Assembly: GCF_958298935.1 (NCBI RefSeq)
Contig: NC_084922.1
Location: forward strand, 18,850,501 to 18,914,500
Direction of reading: 5' to 3'
Length of the DNA: 64,000 nt
DNA from: Phragmites australis
Lineage: Eukaryota; Streptophyta; Magnoliopsida; Poales; Poaceae
This document shows positions 9,951 to 21,544 of this stretch, one piece after another; the first letter of the stretch is position 1, and each line of letters opens with the position of its first letter. A model generated the notes under the pieces. The model was given only the letters and a program-made list of their open reading frames with translations. It made no database searches and was not told where the DNA came from. A program made the position numbers and the translations under genes.

Positions 9951-12900
9951 ATGGCGCCGAAGCTTCGAACCTCCTGACCGAAGACTTACCGGGATCTTGC
10001 AATCCAAAGTGGACGGTGAAGTTTTGGGCGGCCTTGTCAGAGAAGGTTTAATCAGCAATGTTTCAAAAGTCCGGCTTCCCAGCCAACAAGAGATACCGAA
10101 GTAGGCTGATGACGAGGCTGTTGTGTTTGTCCACTATTTTTGAGCCGGCCTTCGCCATCCTTGCGACGAGATGGTGATTAAAGTATTGAAACTGTTCGAA
10201 GTCTATTTGCATCAACTGACCCCTAACGCCATAGTGAGAATGGGTCTCTTCGCCTGGGCTGCTCACTCGGAGGGTGTGAAGGCGTCCGCCAGGGCCTTCG
10301 CCACTACGCACCGACTGCACCACCAACCAAAGCCAGTCTTTGCCCGCTGAGTGCAGAGCGAGGCTCACTATGGGTGCTTGAACTTCGCATATCGTGCCGG
10401 GTTGTCTACGCCCGTCGTGGTGTACAAGAACAAGTGGCCTAGCGACTGGACCCAGTGGTGGTTCTACCACAAAGTGGATGCCAAAGAATATCTTGTGTCA
10501 AGATGCGAAGAAGTAAGGGAAAACCGCGTGCCAGATGTGCGGCTGAAGTCATCGCAGCAAACGGCCCTTGACGCCTTCGCCAGGTGCGTGAAGTATCTTT
10601 CGACTCGCGACTTGGTAGAAGAGTTCATAGCTGCCGGAGTCTGGCCCCTGAGCCGTGGTTGGGCTATTCCGGAATTCGGGGACAAAGGGCCCGAGGGGCT
10701 CTGCCGGCCCCATCCTACTGTACACGGCTTCGCAGGTACTCCCTTGTCCGTAGCTGTTTACACAATTTGAATGTCCTTGCCTAACGGTTATGATTTTTTC
10801 CAGATTTGTCAGTGGCCGAAGTAGAGGCCAAGGCTATAATGTTGGTCGGCAAGTTCACACCAGGCGAAGCGTAGCTCTGTGCCGACCAGGGCCTTACCCG
10901 AAGACTGAATAGAGTCTTCGAGTATCGAGGTCTATCATATTTTGAACGACCGAAGATCGTCGCCGTGCTGCAAAGTGGTGTAGGGGGCTCCCCAGCAGTA
11001 GACACGGGCGAAGAGGCTGCCGCTGGCCCTTCAACGAAGAGGAAGCACTCCGAGCAGTCACTGAAGGGAGGCTGGAATAAGAAAGTTGTTGCCCTCCGGA
11101 AAAGGCAGCGTGAAGTCGCACCTGAGGTTTTTCACACAAAAACATCTCCGGAGGGTTCCGCTGCCTTGCGCGATATGGCCTGGCGGGAAAGTTTGGAAGG
11201 CGCGCAGGAGGGCCAGGCGCCAAAATCATTGTTTTGCTCTCGCGTCGATCTTCCAACATTGATACTCAGTGATGACGAGGAGTTGACCGAGGTCGGGGTG
11301 ATACCTGAGGCCGCCACTCAGGAGGAGCCCAAAGCCGAGGGTACCAACAACGTTGAAGTGGTGGCATACTCCTCGCCCTCTTCGCCTTTGAGCTCATCTT
11401 CTGAGACCGAAGAGTCGACGCCGAGTGCGCCCCGCCGTGGCGTGAAGGGTTTGATGGGCCTTGGCGGGCTGCTTGGTGCGAAGGCCATTGCGCCTGAGGC
11501 GTTGCGGCCTGCCACTTTTGAGCCAAGTGCTGGGGAGGTTGGTGATGCATAGAAGATTTTTGGTACCTTCGTCCTCCCCGAACTCGAAATTTTGCTCATC
11601 CAAAAGTCCACCAACGAGCTGCTTGATGCCTCTGATGTGGTTATTGCGAAGGTATATTATTTATTTTCTTACATTATTATACTCTGTATTTTGCTAACTA
11701 GCATTCGACGCTGCAGGCTTTGCTTCTATCGCGGGCTCAGCGCAAGCAGGCTGAGAAATCCGAAGCCCGGGCCCGAAGCGCACATGTGCAGATTGACTTG
11801 CTGCAAAAACAGGCAGAGAAAGCTGAAGGCCAAAAACGTGAGTTGTCGCGCCGAGTGAAGGATGCTGAAATACGACTGAAACAGCTTGAAAAAGAGCTTA
11901 GCACCCTTCGCTCGGAGAAGCAGATTGCCGATAGCAAAGTAAGCTGCCTTCGCCAGAACTTACAGTCCTCTGAGGCGCAAGTGTGCGACTTGCAGGCACT
12001 TTGCCTTCGCCAGAACTTACAGTCCTCTGAGGCGTAAGTGTGCGACTTGCAGGCACTTTGTGCGTCAGAGAAGGATAAAGCGCAGCGGTTGCAACCTGAA
12101 TTAAGCGAGGCAAAGGCTTTTACCGATGACGCCCTTAATGTTATTGGGGAGCTCGAGCCGAAGGCAGTCGCCGCGTGCGAAGCAATCAGGCATACCTTCG
12201 AAGGTATTGGCGCCTCGGCAACTCCCCCATCAATAGAACTTGTCGGGCTGGGGGGACTTATAAGTTGGATCAACGAAACCAGTGGAAGCCTCCTTCCTGC
12301 CGCGCAACTTTACGGTGACTTCTGCGCGATGGTTGCCACCCGAAGTCTCGTGTAGTCTGTCGAGATGACGGGTTGTGACCATCATACTGCTCTCCAGAGG
12401 CCCTCCTTCCAGTACCCGGCGGATCTATCGACCTCAGCCGTTACGAAGGCGTCGAAGAGCACCGCTCGATCATTCACCACCAATTATTGGTGCAAGCACG
12501 GCCGCGAGCTCGCTCTTTGAGAAGCTGAAATGAACCGACAAAGGGTACGCTGAGTTACCTATTCTGTTATCTAGTCGAAGATTATAAATAAATTATGTGT
12601 AATAATTTTTTTTTCAGGCCAAGGCGAGGGATGACCCCTCGTCGAAACCAACGACCACGACAACCGACGATACTGGAAAGGTGGGCTGACTTAGCGCGAA
12701 GGGTCATCTTGTTTTTGTCTTCGCTTTTGTGATTGACGATGTAACACATTGGTTGTGTAATATATTTTATGTTTACATCGAAGTGTTATTGACTTTTTGC
12801 GCTCCCTGCGCAGATCCTTCCTTCGGACACTGCGCAGGTAGCCGAAGAAGCTGTCCCTTTGACCATGATGAGAGACAATTTTTATGTGTCTTGGTCTTGC

Positions 12901-13365
12901 TGGGAATCATTTCACCGTCACCATGCCGATATCGAGCTGGAGCGGTATTGGCACGCGAAGTGTAGGTCATATGATGATATGAATGCTAGGACAAAAGCTT
13001 TTTGGAAATCCGTTAGTCCTTCGACACTAGCTAGTCACCGAGCTGAACGGAACCTGCACCGTATAGCGAGGGGAGACGTTGAAGACACATCGGCGCTCCT
13101 TGAGCCAAAGATTGAGCCTCAAGACGAAGAGCCAGTTTTGTGCCGACCGCAATTTTGCCATCTCTGTGGTCCCTCTTCGCAAGTAGTAAGGCGCAGCGGT
13201 GGCGACGATGATATCCATATGTCACCATCATATTGTACTCAAGTTGGGGCCCCTCCGGCCCCAACGACGCATTTTAACGCCAGCGAAGGCATTGCTTTTC
13301 AATTTTCTTTCAGTCATTGGTATAAGGATTTTGTTGATCCAGATGGTGATGACGATGCGGAATAA
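9951..13365 (+). pseudogene. Tat-1 antisense gene: Transposase_28-like domain, coiled coil, C-terminal domain
   Basis: Runs opposite to pol between integrase and the 3' LTR. Part 1 (about 10030-10770) matches the plant 'putative gypsy-type transposon' (Transposase_28) family as I know it: LFEVYLHQLTPNAIVRMGLF near 10180, EAHYGCLNFAYR and KNKWPSDWTQWWFYHK near 10360-10470, STRDLVEEF near 10600. An intron (about 10771-10802) leads to a lysine-rich, then acidic/serine-rich stretch (LILSDDEEL near 11260; poly-Ser/Glu near 11380). Another intron (11653-11716, GT...AG) leads to a long heptad-like coiled coil (11717-12120) and to LYGDFCAM and NYWCKHGREL motifs near 12310-12510. After further splicing the last exon (12813-13365) ends in an acidic DGDDDAE tail. 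Stops (after 9951, at 10128, 10350, 12036 and 12353) show decay. Its role in the retrotransposon is unknown. Confidence 0.7.
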
Positions 13366-13633
13366 ATTGGTTTTGTATTACGACTTGTTCTTTTGTTACA
13401 CTTTAGTGACATGACACCCGAAGCGTTGTCTGCGATTTGAGACGTTCTGAATCTTGTGGGTAGGGGCTTCGGACTCGACATACTGAGCGACGTCGTTCCC
13501 CCGACTTTCGCCGCAGTTTCCTGCGATTGCATAGCACTTGTGTTATCTATTTTTTGTAAAATGCCGTCCCCCCCAACATTTAGTCGCAGGTAACTTCAGC
13601 GTGTAGAGATTTGGTTTCTTTTGAGTTCGGCAT

Positions 13634-14292
13634 GGGGGCAGGCACTCTTAGCTCCCGATTTTCGCGAAGTGTGCTGCCGTTTTGATGGTCAAGCGACACT
13701 TCATTTTTACTCCCAAAGGTACGTTTTTCCTTCGGTGCGGGGGCAGGCACTCTTAGCCCCCGACTATTTCGCAAAGTACGCTGCCATTTCTTCGGTCAAG
13801 TGACACTTCGTTTTTACTCCCGAAGGTATGTTTTTCCTTCGGTGCGGGGGCAGGCACTCTTAGGCCCCGACTATTTCGCGAAGTACGCTGCAGTTTCGTC
13901 GGTCAAGCGACACTTCATTTTTACTCCCGAAGGTATGTTTTTCCTTCGGTGCGGGGGCAGGCACTCTTAGCCCCCGACTTTTTTGTGAAGTACGCTGCCA
14001 TTTTTTCGGTCAAGCGACACTTTGTTTTTACTCCCGAAGGTATGTTTTTCCTTCGGTGCGGGGGCAGGCACTCTTAGACCCCAACATTTTCGTGAAGTAC
14101 GCTACCGCTTCGTCGGTCAAGCGACACTTCATTTTTACTCCCGAAGGTATGTTTTTCCTTCGGTGCGGGGGCAGGCACTCTTAGCCCCCGACTTTTTCGC
14201 GAAGTACGCTGCCGTTTGGTCGGTCAAGTGACACTTCGTTTTTACTCCTGAAGGTATGTTTTTCCTTCGGTGCGGGGCCAGGCACTCTTAGC
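13634..14292. repeat. 107-bp tandem repeat, about six copies, in Tat-1
   Basis: The landmark GGCACTCTTAG recurs at 13641, 13746, 13853, 13960, 14067, 14174 and 14281, that is at 105 then exactly 107 bp five times. Each unit carries GAAGGTATGTTTTTCCTTCGG, a short palindrome-like block. It separates the 3' end of the antisense gene from the 3' end of pol, so it could work as a shared transcription-end region. That role is inference. Confidence 0.93.
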
Positions 14293-14323
14293 CCCCCAGT
14301 GGTTTTTGTATTCTCGTTCTCTT

Positions 14324-14326
<3 letters not shown>

Positions 14327-14359
<33 letters not shown>
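14327..14359. repeat. (TA)n microsatellite
   Basis: About 16 TA dinucleotides next to the last 107-bp repeat unit. Confidence 0.95.
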
Positions 14360-14363
<4 letters not shown>

Positions 14364-14651
14364 ATTACTTTTGTAAAGGTCGAAAGTGTACGTCTTTTTG
14401 CTTACACTTTGCACTGCGTTCTCGTCGTCGATTGGTGCACCGATCTACCTAGGTTGGCACTCGAGACAAGCAATATTTTTTGGGGGTACTACTGTATCAA
14501 TGTTTACATGGGTTCCTGTCTCATTAAAAATCTCACCCCCTGATGAAGGGGTCCCCCTGTGAGGAAAAGAGTGCAGTACCCTTACAAAGTTATTACAGGA
14601 AATACTTCGAAAGAAAAATTACATTGGAGTCTCGGACTTAGTTGCCGACTT

Positions 14652-15725
14652 TCAGGCGTAGAACTTGCGAAGATTGTCTGCGTTCCAAGTGTGCGGAAGC
14701 TCCTCACCTTCCATATTAGCTAGATGATATGAACCAGGTCTCAACAATCTTTTCACTATGAAGGGGCCATCCCATTTACTCTGAAGTTTCCCGACCGATG
14801 TTGTTGTATCGAACCTTCGTAGCACCAAATCTCCCGGGGCGAAGGTCTTTTCAGATATATTCCTATCTCTCCATTTTCTTGTCTCTTGTTGATAACTGGC
14901 CAGATTTTCTGCGGCTTGCAATCTTACTTCTTCAAGGGCATCTTTTGATGATAGTTCCTCGCAATCCTCTGGTTCATTCCTAACCCTGAATGATTTGGTT
15001 TTGCATTCTTCTGGGGTCATGGCCTCTTCGCCGAAGAGGAGGCGAAATGGCATGTACCCGGTTGGTCTTGCAACCGTTGTTCTTAACAACCACAATACCT
15101 TGGGCAGTTCTTCGACCCATTTCCCTTTTCGCAATCCTTGAAGACACTTCGTGACACCCGCGAAGATGATGCCATTTGCTCTCTCTACTGCCCCATTGGA
15201 TTGTGGGTGGTATACTGATGCAAAAATTACTTTTATCCCCATACCATTGTAGAAATCCCTGAAACCCGCGCTATCAAATTGAGTGCCATTGTCCATGGTT
15301 ACTTCGCTTGGGACTCTGAAGCAGCATACAATATTCTGCCATAGGAATTTCTGTACATTTCTTGATGTTATGCTCACAAGTGGCATTGCCTCTACCCATT
15401 TTGAGAAGTACTCTTCTGCCACCACCGCATACTGCAAATTTCCTGGAGCTGGCGGTAGCTGCCCAACAATGTCGATTCCCCACCGCCTAAGTGGCTAGAT
15501 CAGCGGAATGAGTTGCGTCTTCATCGTCGGTCTATTTGACCCCTTCGCCCAGAATTGGCACTGTTGGCAAATTCGGACCAGTTGATCCGCATCGTTTACA
15601 GCCGTTGGCTAATAAAAGACTTGTTTGTATGCTTTTCCGACCAGAGCCCTTGTTCTGATATGAGAACCGCATAATCCGCTGTGAATCTCTCTTAACAGGT
15701 TCTGGCCTTCTTTCTGAGATATGCA
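14652..15725 (-). pseudogene. Tat-1 integrase
   Basis: Reading on the minus strand, the linker with HIRTRALVGKA lies near 15640, the core starts near 15470 (WGIDIVGQLPPAPG, first catalytic Asp), DNGTQFDSAGFRDF follows near 15290 (second Asp), and PQSNGAVERANG near 15205 carries the Glu. The C-terminal part has FAPGDLVLRRF (near 14840), WDGPFIV and the ending LPHTWNADNLRKFYA before the stop at 14652. The main 261-aa frame is open; stops at about 15497, 15609 and 15724 separate it from the RT frame. It would insert cDNA with the 5-bp stagger that is seen at the element's ends. Confidence 0.88.
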
Positions 15726-17673
15726 TCACAAGAACGGTGCGCAGACCCCTGCTTTGTACAAATTGTCTTCCACAACTTTGTAGTTTCTGGCCCTTTGAGC
15801 CACGCGCTTTGCTGCGACCTGATCTTCGATGTCTCTCTGACCACGAAGATATGCCAATATTGGAGAACGCCAGTCTTCGCTTTCGATTGTCGCAACTAGA
15901 CGCGTTTGGTTCAAATTGTCTTCAAGGGCTGGCTCAGTCAGCTTCTGATAGATAACGTCTGAAGGCATAGGCAGGTTCTGTGAAACCGCTTTCGCTAGTT
16001 CATCTGCTTCAGTGTTATCATTTCTTGATACACTCTTGACTGTGAATCTGAGGAAGTATTTTTCCATTCTTCGCACCGCTGCTTTGTACTTAATCAGCTC
16101 TGGTTCCTTTGCCTGGAATGTTTTGACAATTTGACTTGCTACGACCTTCAAGTCTGTTTTGACAAGTACCCTCTGGGCGCCCAAAGCCTTTGCCTTGCAA
16201 AGTGCCAGGAGGACTGCATCGTACTCCGCCGTATTGTTTGTGGAGTGGAATTCTAACCTGGCGGCGTATCTTAGCTTCATCCCCGAAGGTGACAACATTA
16301 CTGCCGAAACTCCTGCTCCTGTAGCTCCCCAAGCCCCGTCGCAATATGCGGTCCAGACAGGTTCTAGCGGTTCACCATCCAAGTCTTCGGTTAGGGATGT
16401 CCATTCCGCCACGAAGTCTGCCAGTGCTTGCGATTTTAATGATGTTCTTGCCACAAAAACGATCATGAATGGAGAGATCTCCATTGCCCACTTCGTTATT
16501 CTTCCGATGGCTTCTTTGTTTTCGAACATGTCGCGAAGGGGTAAGGAAGTTGGTACTGTAATCTTATGAGACGTGAAATAGTGGTGAAGCTTGCGGGATG
16601 CCATTACCAGTGCATACGCTACTTTTTCCAACTCTGTGTATGACTTTTTTGGGCCTGCTAGGGCTTCTGATACATAATATACCGGTGCTTGGCGCAGCCT
16701 ATTGTCTTCGGGTTTTTCCTGTACAAGTACAACGCTGACTGCCGAAGGGGATGCCACTATGTATAACAGCAAACCTGCGCCTGGATCCGGACTGGTCAGT
16801 TCTGTAAGCATCGTCAAGTAGATTTTTAACTCATCGAAGGCTGCTTGCTGCTCCGCATCCCATTTGAAAGGGTCAGAGCTTTTTAACACCTTGAAGAATG
16901 GTAAACTTCGCTCGGCAGACTTTGCAATGAACCTGTTCAATGCTGCTAGCCTTCCTGCCAAGCGTTGGGCTTGCTTTCTGTTCTGTGATGGTTTCATATC
17001 TAAAATTGCTTGTATCTTCTGAGGATCCACTTCGATGCCTCTTTTCGACACTAAAAACCCTAGGAGTCTTCCGGATTGCACTCCGAAGATGCATTTTTCT
17101 GGGTTTAACTTTAGGCCTGCTCTTCGCAGATTGTCGAAGGTTTCCCGGAGGTCTTCGATGTGTTGGCTCCTTCTGGTACTTTTGACCACTATGTCATCAA
17201 CATAGGCCAATACATTTTGTCCCAGCTGCGGCTTTAATATAGCCTGCACCAACCTTGTGAAGGTTGCGCCAGTGTTTCGGAGTCCGAAAGGCATCCTTAT
17301 GAAGCAGTATGTTCCGAAGGAGGTCCTGAAACTCGTTTTGTCTTCGTCTTCCTTCGCCATCCATATCTGATGGTACCCTGCATAAGCATCTAGGAAGCTT
17401 AGCATTTCACAGCCGACCGCAGAGTCTACCAGCTGGTCAATTTTAGGCAATGGGAAGTCATCATTGGGACATGCTTTATTTAGGTCTGTGAAGTCGATGC
17501 ACATTCTCCACTTTCCATTTTTTTTCTTAGTAACACGGGGTTGGCCAGCCACTCTGAGTGCATTACTTCGCGTATGACTCCGGCATTGCCTTCGCTGCTT
17601 CTTCTCTTTCAGCCGAAGATTTCCTTAGCTTTTGCTTCCTTGGCCTCGCTTTGGGGTCCACATTTAGGTTGTG
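15726..17673 (-). pseudogene. Tat-1 reverse transcriptase, RNase H and second RNase H
   Basis: A 608-aa open frame (15726-17552) has RT motifs WRMCIDFTDLNKACP, PFGLRNTGATF and the catalytic YVDDIVVKS, then the gypsy RNase H connection (VYYVSEALAG, ALVMASRKLHHYF), then a second, archaeal-type RNase H with all four acidic residues in view: AYCDGAWG, NNTAEYDA, VKTDLKVV and NDNTEADELAK. The second RNase H places it in the Tat lineage. The first RT residues (SEWLANPV-like) are displaced by a frameshift between 17552 and 17640, and E-to-stop at 17674-17676 separates protease from RT. Confidence 0.9.
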
Positions 17674-17676
17674 CTA

Positions 17677-18552
17677 AATGATTTTCCGACTTACTCCTTG
17701 TAGGTCCCTGGGAGACCAAGCGAAGACATCATCGTTGTCGCAAAGGAACATTACAAGTTGTTGCTGATCCTCTAACGGAGCCTCCGCTCCTATAGTGACC
17801 TTTTTATCTTCTTTTTCTTGATTTAGCTGTACTATTCTGGTCGCTCCTTCTGGTGCAGCCTTCACTGCCTTTCCTATCTTTGGTTGGTTGCGGCTTGCTT
17901 CGTGACCCATTGAAGGGTCTGCTATGGTGTGGACATTTCTTCTTCCTGGAGCTATTCCCACTTTGATTCGTCTAGCCACTCGCTGATCTCCCAACACCTT
18001 TATGACTCCTTCCAGGCTAGGCATCTTCATGCAGAAGTATGCGTGGTGAGGTATTGCTCCAAATGTATTAAGGACTCCACTTCCAAATATCGCATTGTAC
18101 AGGTAACCAATGTCCACTACATCGAAGGTAATGTCTTCTGTGCGGAAATTCATCTGTTCGCCAAATGACACTGGGATTGTTATTTTTTCCAAAGCATTGA
18201 TTGTGTTTCCACCGAAGCCTAGCAATGGCGATCCATCTTGCTTTAAGTCACTTCTTCGCAGCCCCATTTTGTCGAAGGCATCAGCGAAGATAATGTCCGA
18301 CGAGCTTCCTCAATCGATCAATATCCTGTGTACTTCATTTCCCGAGATGTTTGCAGTAATGACGAAGGCATCTGTGTGCGGATAGTCTAAGACCCTCAAG
18401 TCCTCTTGCGAGAATGTAATGGGAATGTTCGACCATCTTGAATTGATGTACGTTGGTCCCACTCCGATGTGGTTGACCCTTCGCACGTATTCTTTTCGTT
18501 GTCTCTTGGATTTTGTTTGCTGGTTTGATCCTCCTGAGATGGCCAACACCAT
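17677..18552 (-). pseudogene. Tat-1 aspartic protease and linker
   Basis: Frame on the minus strand: RILID, then TGA at 18310-18312, then GSSSDIIF, where the family has Asp-Gly-Gly/Ser-Ser. Further on come LLGFGGNTINALEKITIPV and FDVVDIGYLYNAIFG. The frame is the same on both sides of the TGA, so one base change breaks the active site. A linker (RIVQLNQEKEDKKVTIGAE, FAWSPRDLQGVSRKII) leads to RT. Confidence 0.85.
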
Positions 18553-20311
18553 GTTGTACCTAGGGTTTATCGTGTTAACTTATTTGCTACTTTCTGGTGG
18601 TGCCTCGATTGCGGGTCTTGGTGGCGGCGGAGGTAGGTCGCCTTGAAGGTTCATTTGCCTAGTTTGATCAAATTGAGCTGAAGTTGTAGGTGCATACTGT
18701 GGTGCTGGAATTTGTTGCCATTGGTTCGGAAATGCCATGTTCTGATTGTGGTTCTGCCAGCCTTCACTTCTTCCGAAGCTTGTTGCATGGTGAACTGTCC
18801 TTCCATGATCAGCAGACTGCTTCGCCAAGCTTTCTTTCATACCCACGACCTGTGGGCACTGTTTGGTCTGGTGGCCGGATCCTTCACCATGTAGCTCGCA
18901 GTAGAAGGTTGCTGGGTCCTGCGGAACCCGTCCTCCTCTGCCTCCACGGCCTCTTCCCTTGCCCGCTCAGCATCCCCTATTGGATAAGCTGTAGGCTTCG
19001 CATGATTCTTGAACGGCTTCGGGCGGGCTGGGATTGATCTGATTGACTTCTTTTTTCCTTGGATAATACAAGCCTTCGGGCTTTCTTGGACGGTGCAGTC
19101 TGTCTCTATGATTGTCGCCACCTGCCTCTTTAGATGGTGCATGTTGTTTTACTTTGGAGGCTGTTAATTCATTTTTCCTTCGGAGATGATCGAGCTCAAA
19201 TCTTGAGTATTCTTCCATCTTGTTGAGCAGCTCTTGGACGCTTGCGGGTCTTTTTCTAGTGAGCTTTCCTGCCAATAGCCCCCTCTGATGCCCTGTATTG
19301 CGGCATCGATGATTGTATCTTTGCTCAACCCCTTCGCCTGACAACGTATGTGTACGAATCGACGCATATAGCTCTGCAAAGTTTCTGTTGGTTGCTGCTT
19401 TAGCGCGAAGAGGTTGGTTGCGGTGATTTTGTCTGCCCGATTCCCCTGGAAGTTGCTGTATAGTGCACTGCGCAGCTGTTCCCATGAATATATGGATCCC
19501 GGGAGTAAAGCGGAGTATCAAGACCTTGCTATCCCCTTTATGGCCAACACAAAGGCCTTCACCAAGGTTACATCGTCCCCCCCCCCCGGTAGACTCCACA
19601 GCTGCTTCGAAACTCATGACAAATTCTCTCGGGTCTGATTCTCCATCAAACATAACCACTCTGGGCATCTTGAATCCTGGCGGCCATGGCTGATTTTACA
19701 GGTCCATGGCCAGAGGTGACTCCGGATCTCCCGTGGAAGATCTTCCCCGAACTTCCTACGAAGCTCGTATCAAGTCTCCCGGTGGCATTGGCCGGTGAGA
19801 CATGCCCTCCGCTTGGTGGAGTATATCGATTTCCTCCTGGATTTTTTCCAATGTTTTTCTTGCTTCATCTGCCCGCCTGTGGTACTCTGCAGCTTTCCGA
19901 CTCGCTGCTAGGCCATCCAACATGCGCTTCTAGCCTTGCTGTTCTTTCTTCATTTGTTTCTTCCTCGTGCTCAAACTCTGCGAAGTCATCGAGTTCCTCC
20001 CATTCTTCATTTCACTCCCTTTCGCCTTCCCTTTCTGGAAGATCGAAGCGAGTGCCATCTATTGGTTCCATGACCGGCATTTGCTCCGTGCCAACCCGGA
20101 GTGCTTCGCCCCGTCGGCCATCGCTGGGTTGTTGTGGTCCTATGTCAACTTCGCAGTGCCACTCTCGTTCGGCCGAAGCCCCCCTGGCCGAAGCATTACT
20201 TGATCCTGGTACAGCCGGAGTGGGTCTATCGGCCAAAGGCCCGGTCGCGGCTGGGGGTTCCGGTAACGCCTCCACTGTTCCGGCTGGCTTCGATTTCTTC
20301 TTGGGTGGCAT
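18553..20311 (-). pseudogene. Tat-1 gag
   Basis: Starts at MPPKKKSKPAG (ATG complement at 20309-20311), about 35 bp inside the LTR boundary. An acidic/proline-rich N part is followed, after frameshifts near 20010 and 19690, by the retrotransposon gag core (KMPRVVMFDGESDPREFVMS near 19660; LQSYMRRFVHIRCQAKGLS near 19350) and a zinc-knuckle-like FYCELHGEGSGHQTKQCP near 18870. At least three frame changes, so no intact gag. Confidence 0.8.
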
Positions 20312-20330
20312 GCCTTTGTGAGTTCGATCC

Positions 20331-20344
20331 CGCGGACGGCGCCA
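20331..20344 (-). other. Tat-1 primer binding site
   Basis: Two bases from the 5' LTR, the minus strand reads TGGCGCCGTCCGCGGGATCG. The first nine bases match the 3' end of plant tRNA-Asp (CCA included) and the rest match with small differences. The tRNA assignment is from memory of tRNA sequences and was not searched. Confidence 0.6.
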
Positions 20345-20346
20345 AC

Positions 20347-20973
20347 TGTTGGGATCGAGTTCCCAAACAAGGTGGGCCTTCAGATACGGAGATATTGAAG
20401 GTCCCTCAGAGTGACACATACTGGAGGTGAAACAATTTTTGGTTGCCCCTTCCGGTTATACTATGGCTCTATTTATAGCCCGTACCCAGTGACCACAGGT
20501 TCCGTTTACACATCTTACCCCCTAACCTGCTACATTCCCGGAATATCCGGGGGCATTATGGTACAAATGAGCATGATCGCATAATTACAGCAGTACCCAG
20601 GACGACCGTAGTCGGACCCACTGTGTCGAGGTGGTTCATCCCTTCGAAGGGCGCTGAAGCCTCCTTCGCCCGGACGCACGTCGAATAGCCTTCGCCCCCC
20701 GGCGAAGGTCAGCTCGCGTCTTTGCCTGCTCCAAACGATGCGGGATGTGAACCAGGGCTTCTCCCGTCAGTCGAAGGTCGTGAGCCTTCGTCTTCTCCAG
20801 TTCGGGAACTCGAAGATGCGAGCGTGCATGCACCCTTCGACCAACTTCGCTCCACGATCTCCACGGCTGACAGACGAACTCCTGCAACAGAAGCACAATG
20901 GCTATCTCGCAGCATCTCTAGTAGACTTCGTGGTTCCCTTCGAGGTAGGGGTGGCGGGAGATGATCCCCAACA
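20347..20973 (-). repeat. Tat-1 5' LTR
   Basis: 627 bp, same length as the 3' LTR, TGTTGGG...CCCCAACA. The minus-strand TATA box TATAAATAG lies at 20469-20477, so transcription should start about 30 bp to the left and run leftward into gag. Confidence 0.93.
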
Positions 20974-20978
20974 CTAGA

Positions 20979-21530
20979 CATTCTGGAAAGCTTACGATGA
21001 GTCATTTCCAATGGATATGAGTTCAACCCAATATCCTTTATAGTTTGGTTAGAGTCAAAGAAATAAGGTGATGTGCCACCATTTTCGACCTACTTGGGTC
21101 TTGTAGTCGTGTCGAGGTTAGAGTCCAGGTTGTGCATGCCTCTTTCTATGGCTGCACAACCCTAAGTCGACCTCCTTATCTCCCCCCTATATATACATCT
21201 TAGTTGTCATAGTTTAAGCTCGGGTTGTGCTTAGATTTTTTGTTTTATACAGTTTTTCCACTTGTTCGGTTTGTGGAACCCTTACTCAAGCACTTCATTG
21301 GTAATTAGCAATATTTATATTGCATCTACCTATTCTTGCTTGTGTTCTCGATTTGCTTGCAGGAAAAGCCTTCTTGGCGAGGTCAACTTCATATTGGCAC
21401 GATTGATAACCACAAAATAGTGGTGTAGTGGTTGCGAGGGTTCTCAATCTGTTCTGGTTGAAGCCTTTGGATCATCAACGTCAGCATGACTTATCATATT
21501 ACCTACTGAAGATCAGGCAAACGCGCATCA
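20979..21530 (+). repeat. Element C: 5' LTR, second part
   Basis: Continues the LTR broken at 8864 and ends GCGCATCA, two bases before the primer site. TATATATA at 21188-21195 is the likely promoter, in a position matching the TATATATA of the 3' LTR near 28170. Confidence 0.88.
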
Positions 21531-21532
21531 AG

Positions 21533-21544
21533 TGGTATCAGAGC
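21533..21544 (+). other. Element C primer binding site (tRNA-iMet)
   Basis: TGGTATCAGAGC, the usual initiator-tRNA primer site of plant LTR elements, two bases after the LTR end. Confidence 0.9.

Larger units (their letters stand above)
8865..20973 (-). mobile_element. Tat-1: complete Tat-lineage Ty3/gypsy retrotransposon
   Basis: A 12,109-bp element with two 627-bp LTRs, primer site, gag, protease, RT, RNase H, a second RNase H, integrase, a tandem-repeat spacer, an antisense multi-exon gene and a polypurine tract, in that order on the minus strand. It interrupts the 5' LTR of C with a perfect ctaga duplication. The LTRs differ at about 44 of 627 positions by hand count with no indel. With the commonly used grass LTR rate of 1.3e-8 per site per year this suggests an age of a few million years. 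Only a few stop codons break pol, but the protease and gag frames are damaged, so it is probably not autonomous now. Confidence 0.93.

Noticed and set aside
11266..12273. Long minus-strand ORFs opposite the Tat-1 antisense gene
   Set aside because: Shadow frames of the + strand coiled-coil and acidic region.
13634..14292. CRISPR-like array
   Set aside because: Units are contiguous 107-bp tandem copies without unique spacers, inside a plant retrotransposon.
19686..20321. 211-aa + strand ORF
   Set aside because: Shadow of the minus-strand gag, with the Ser/Phe bias expected from reversed charged codons.
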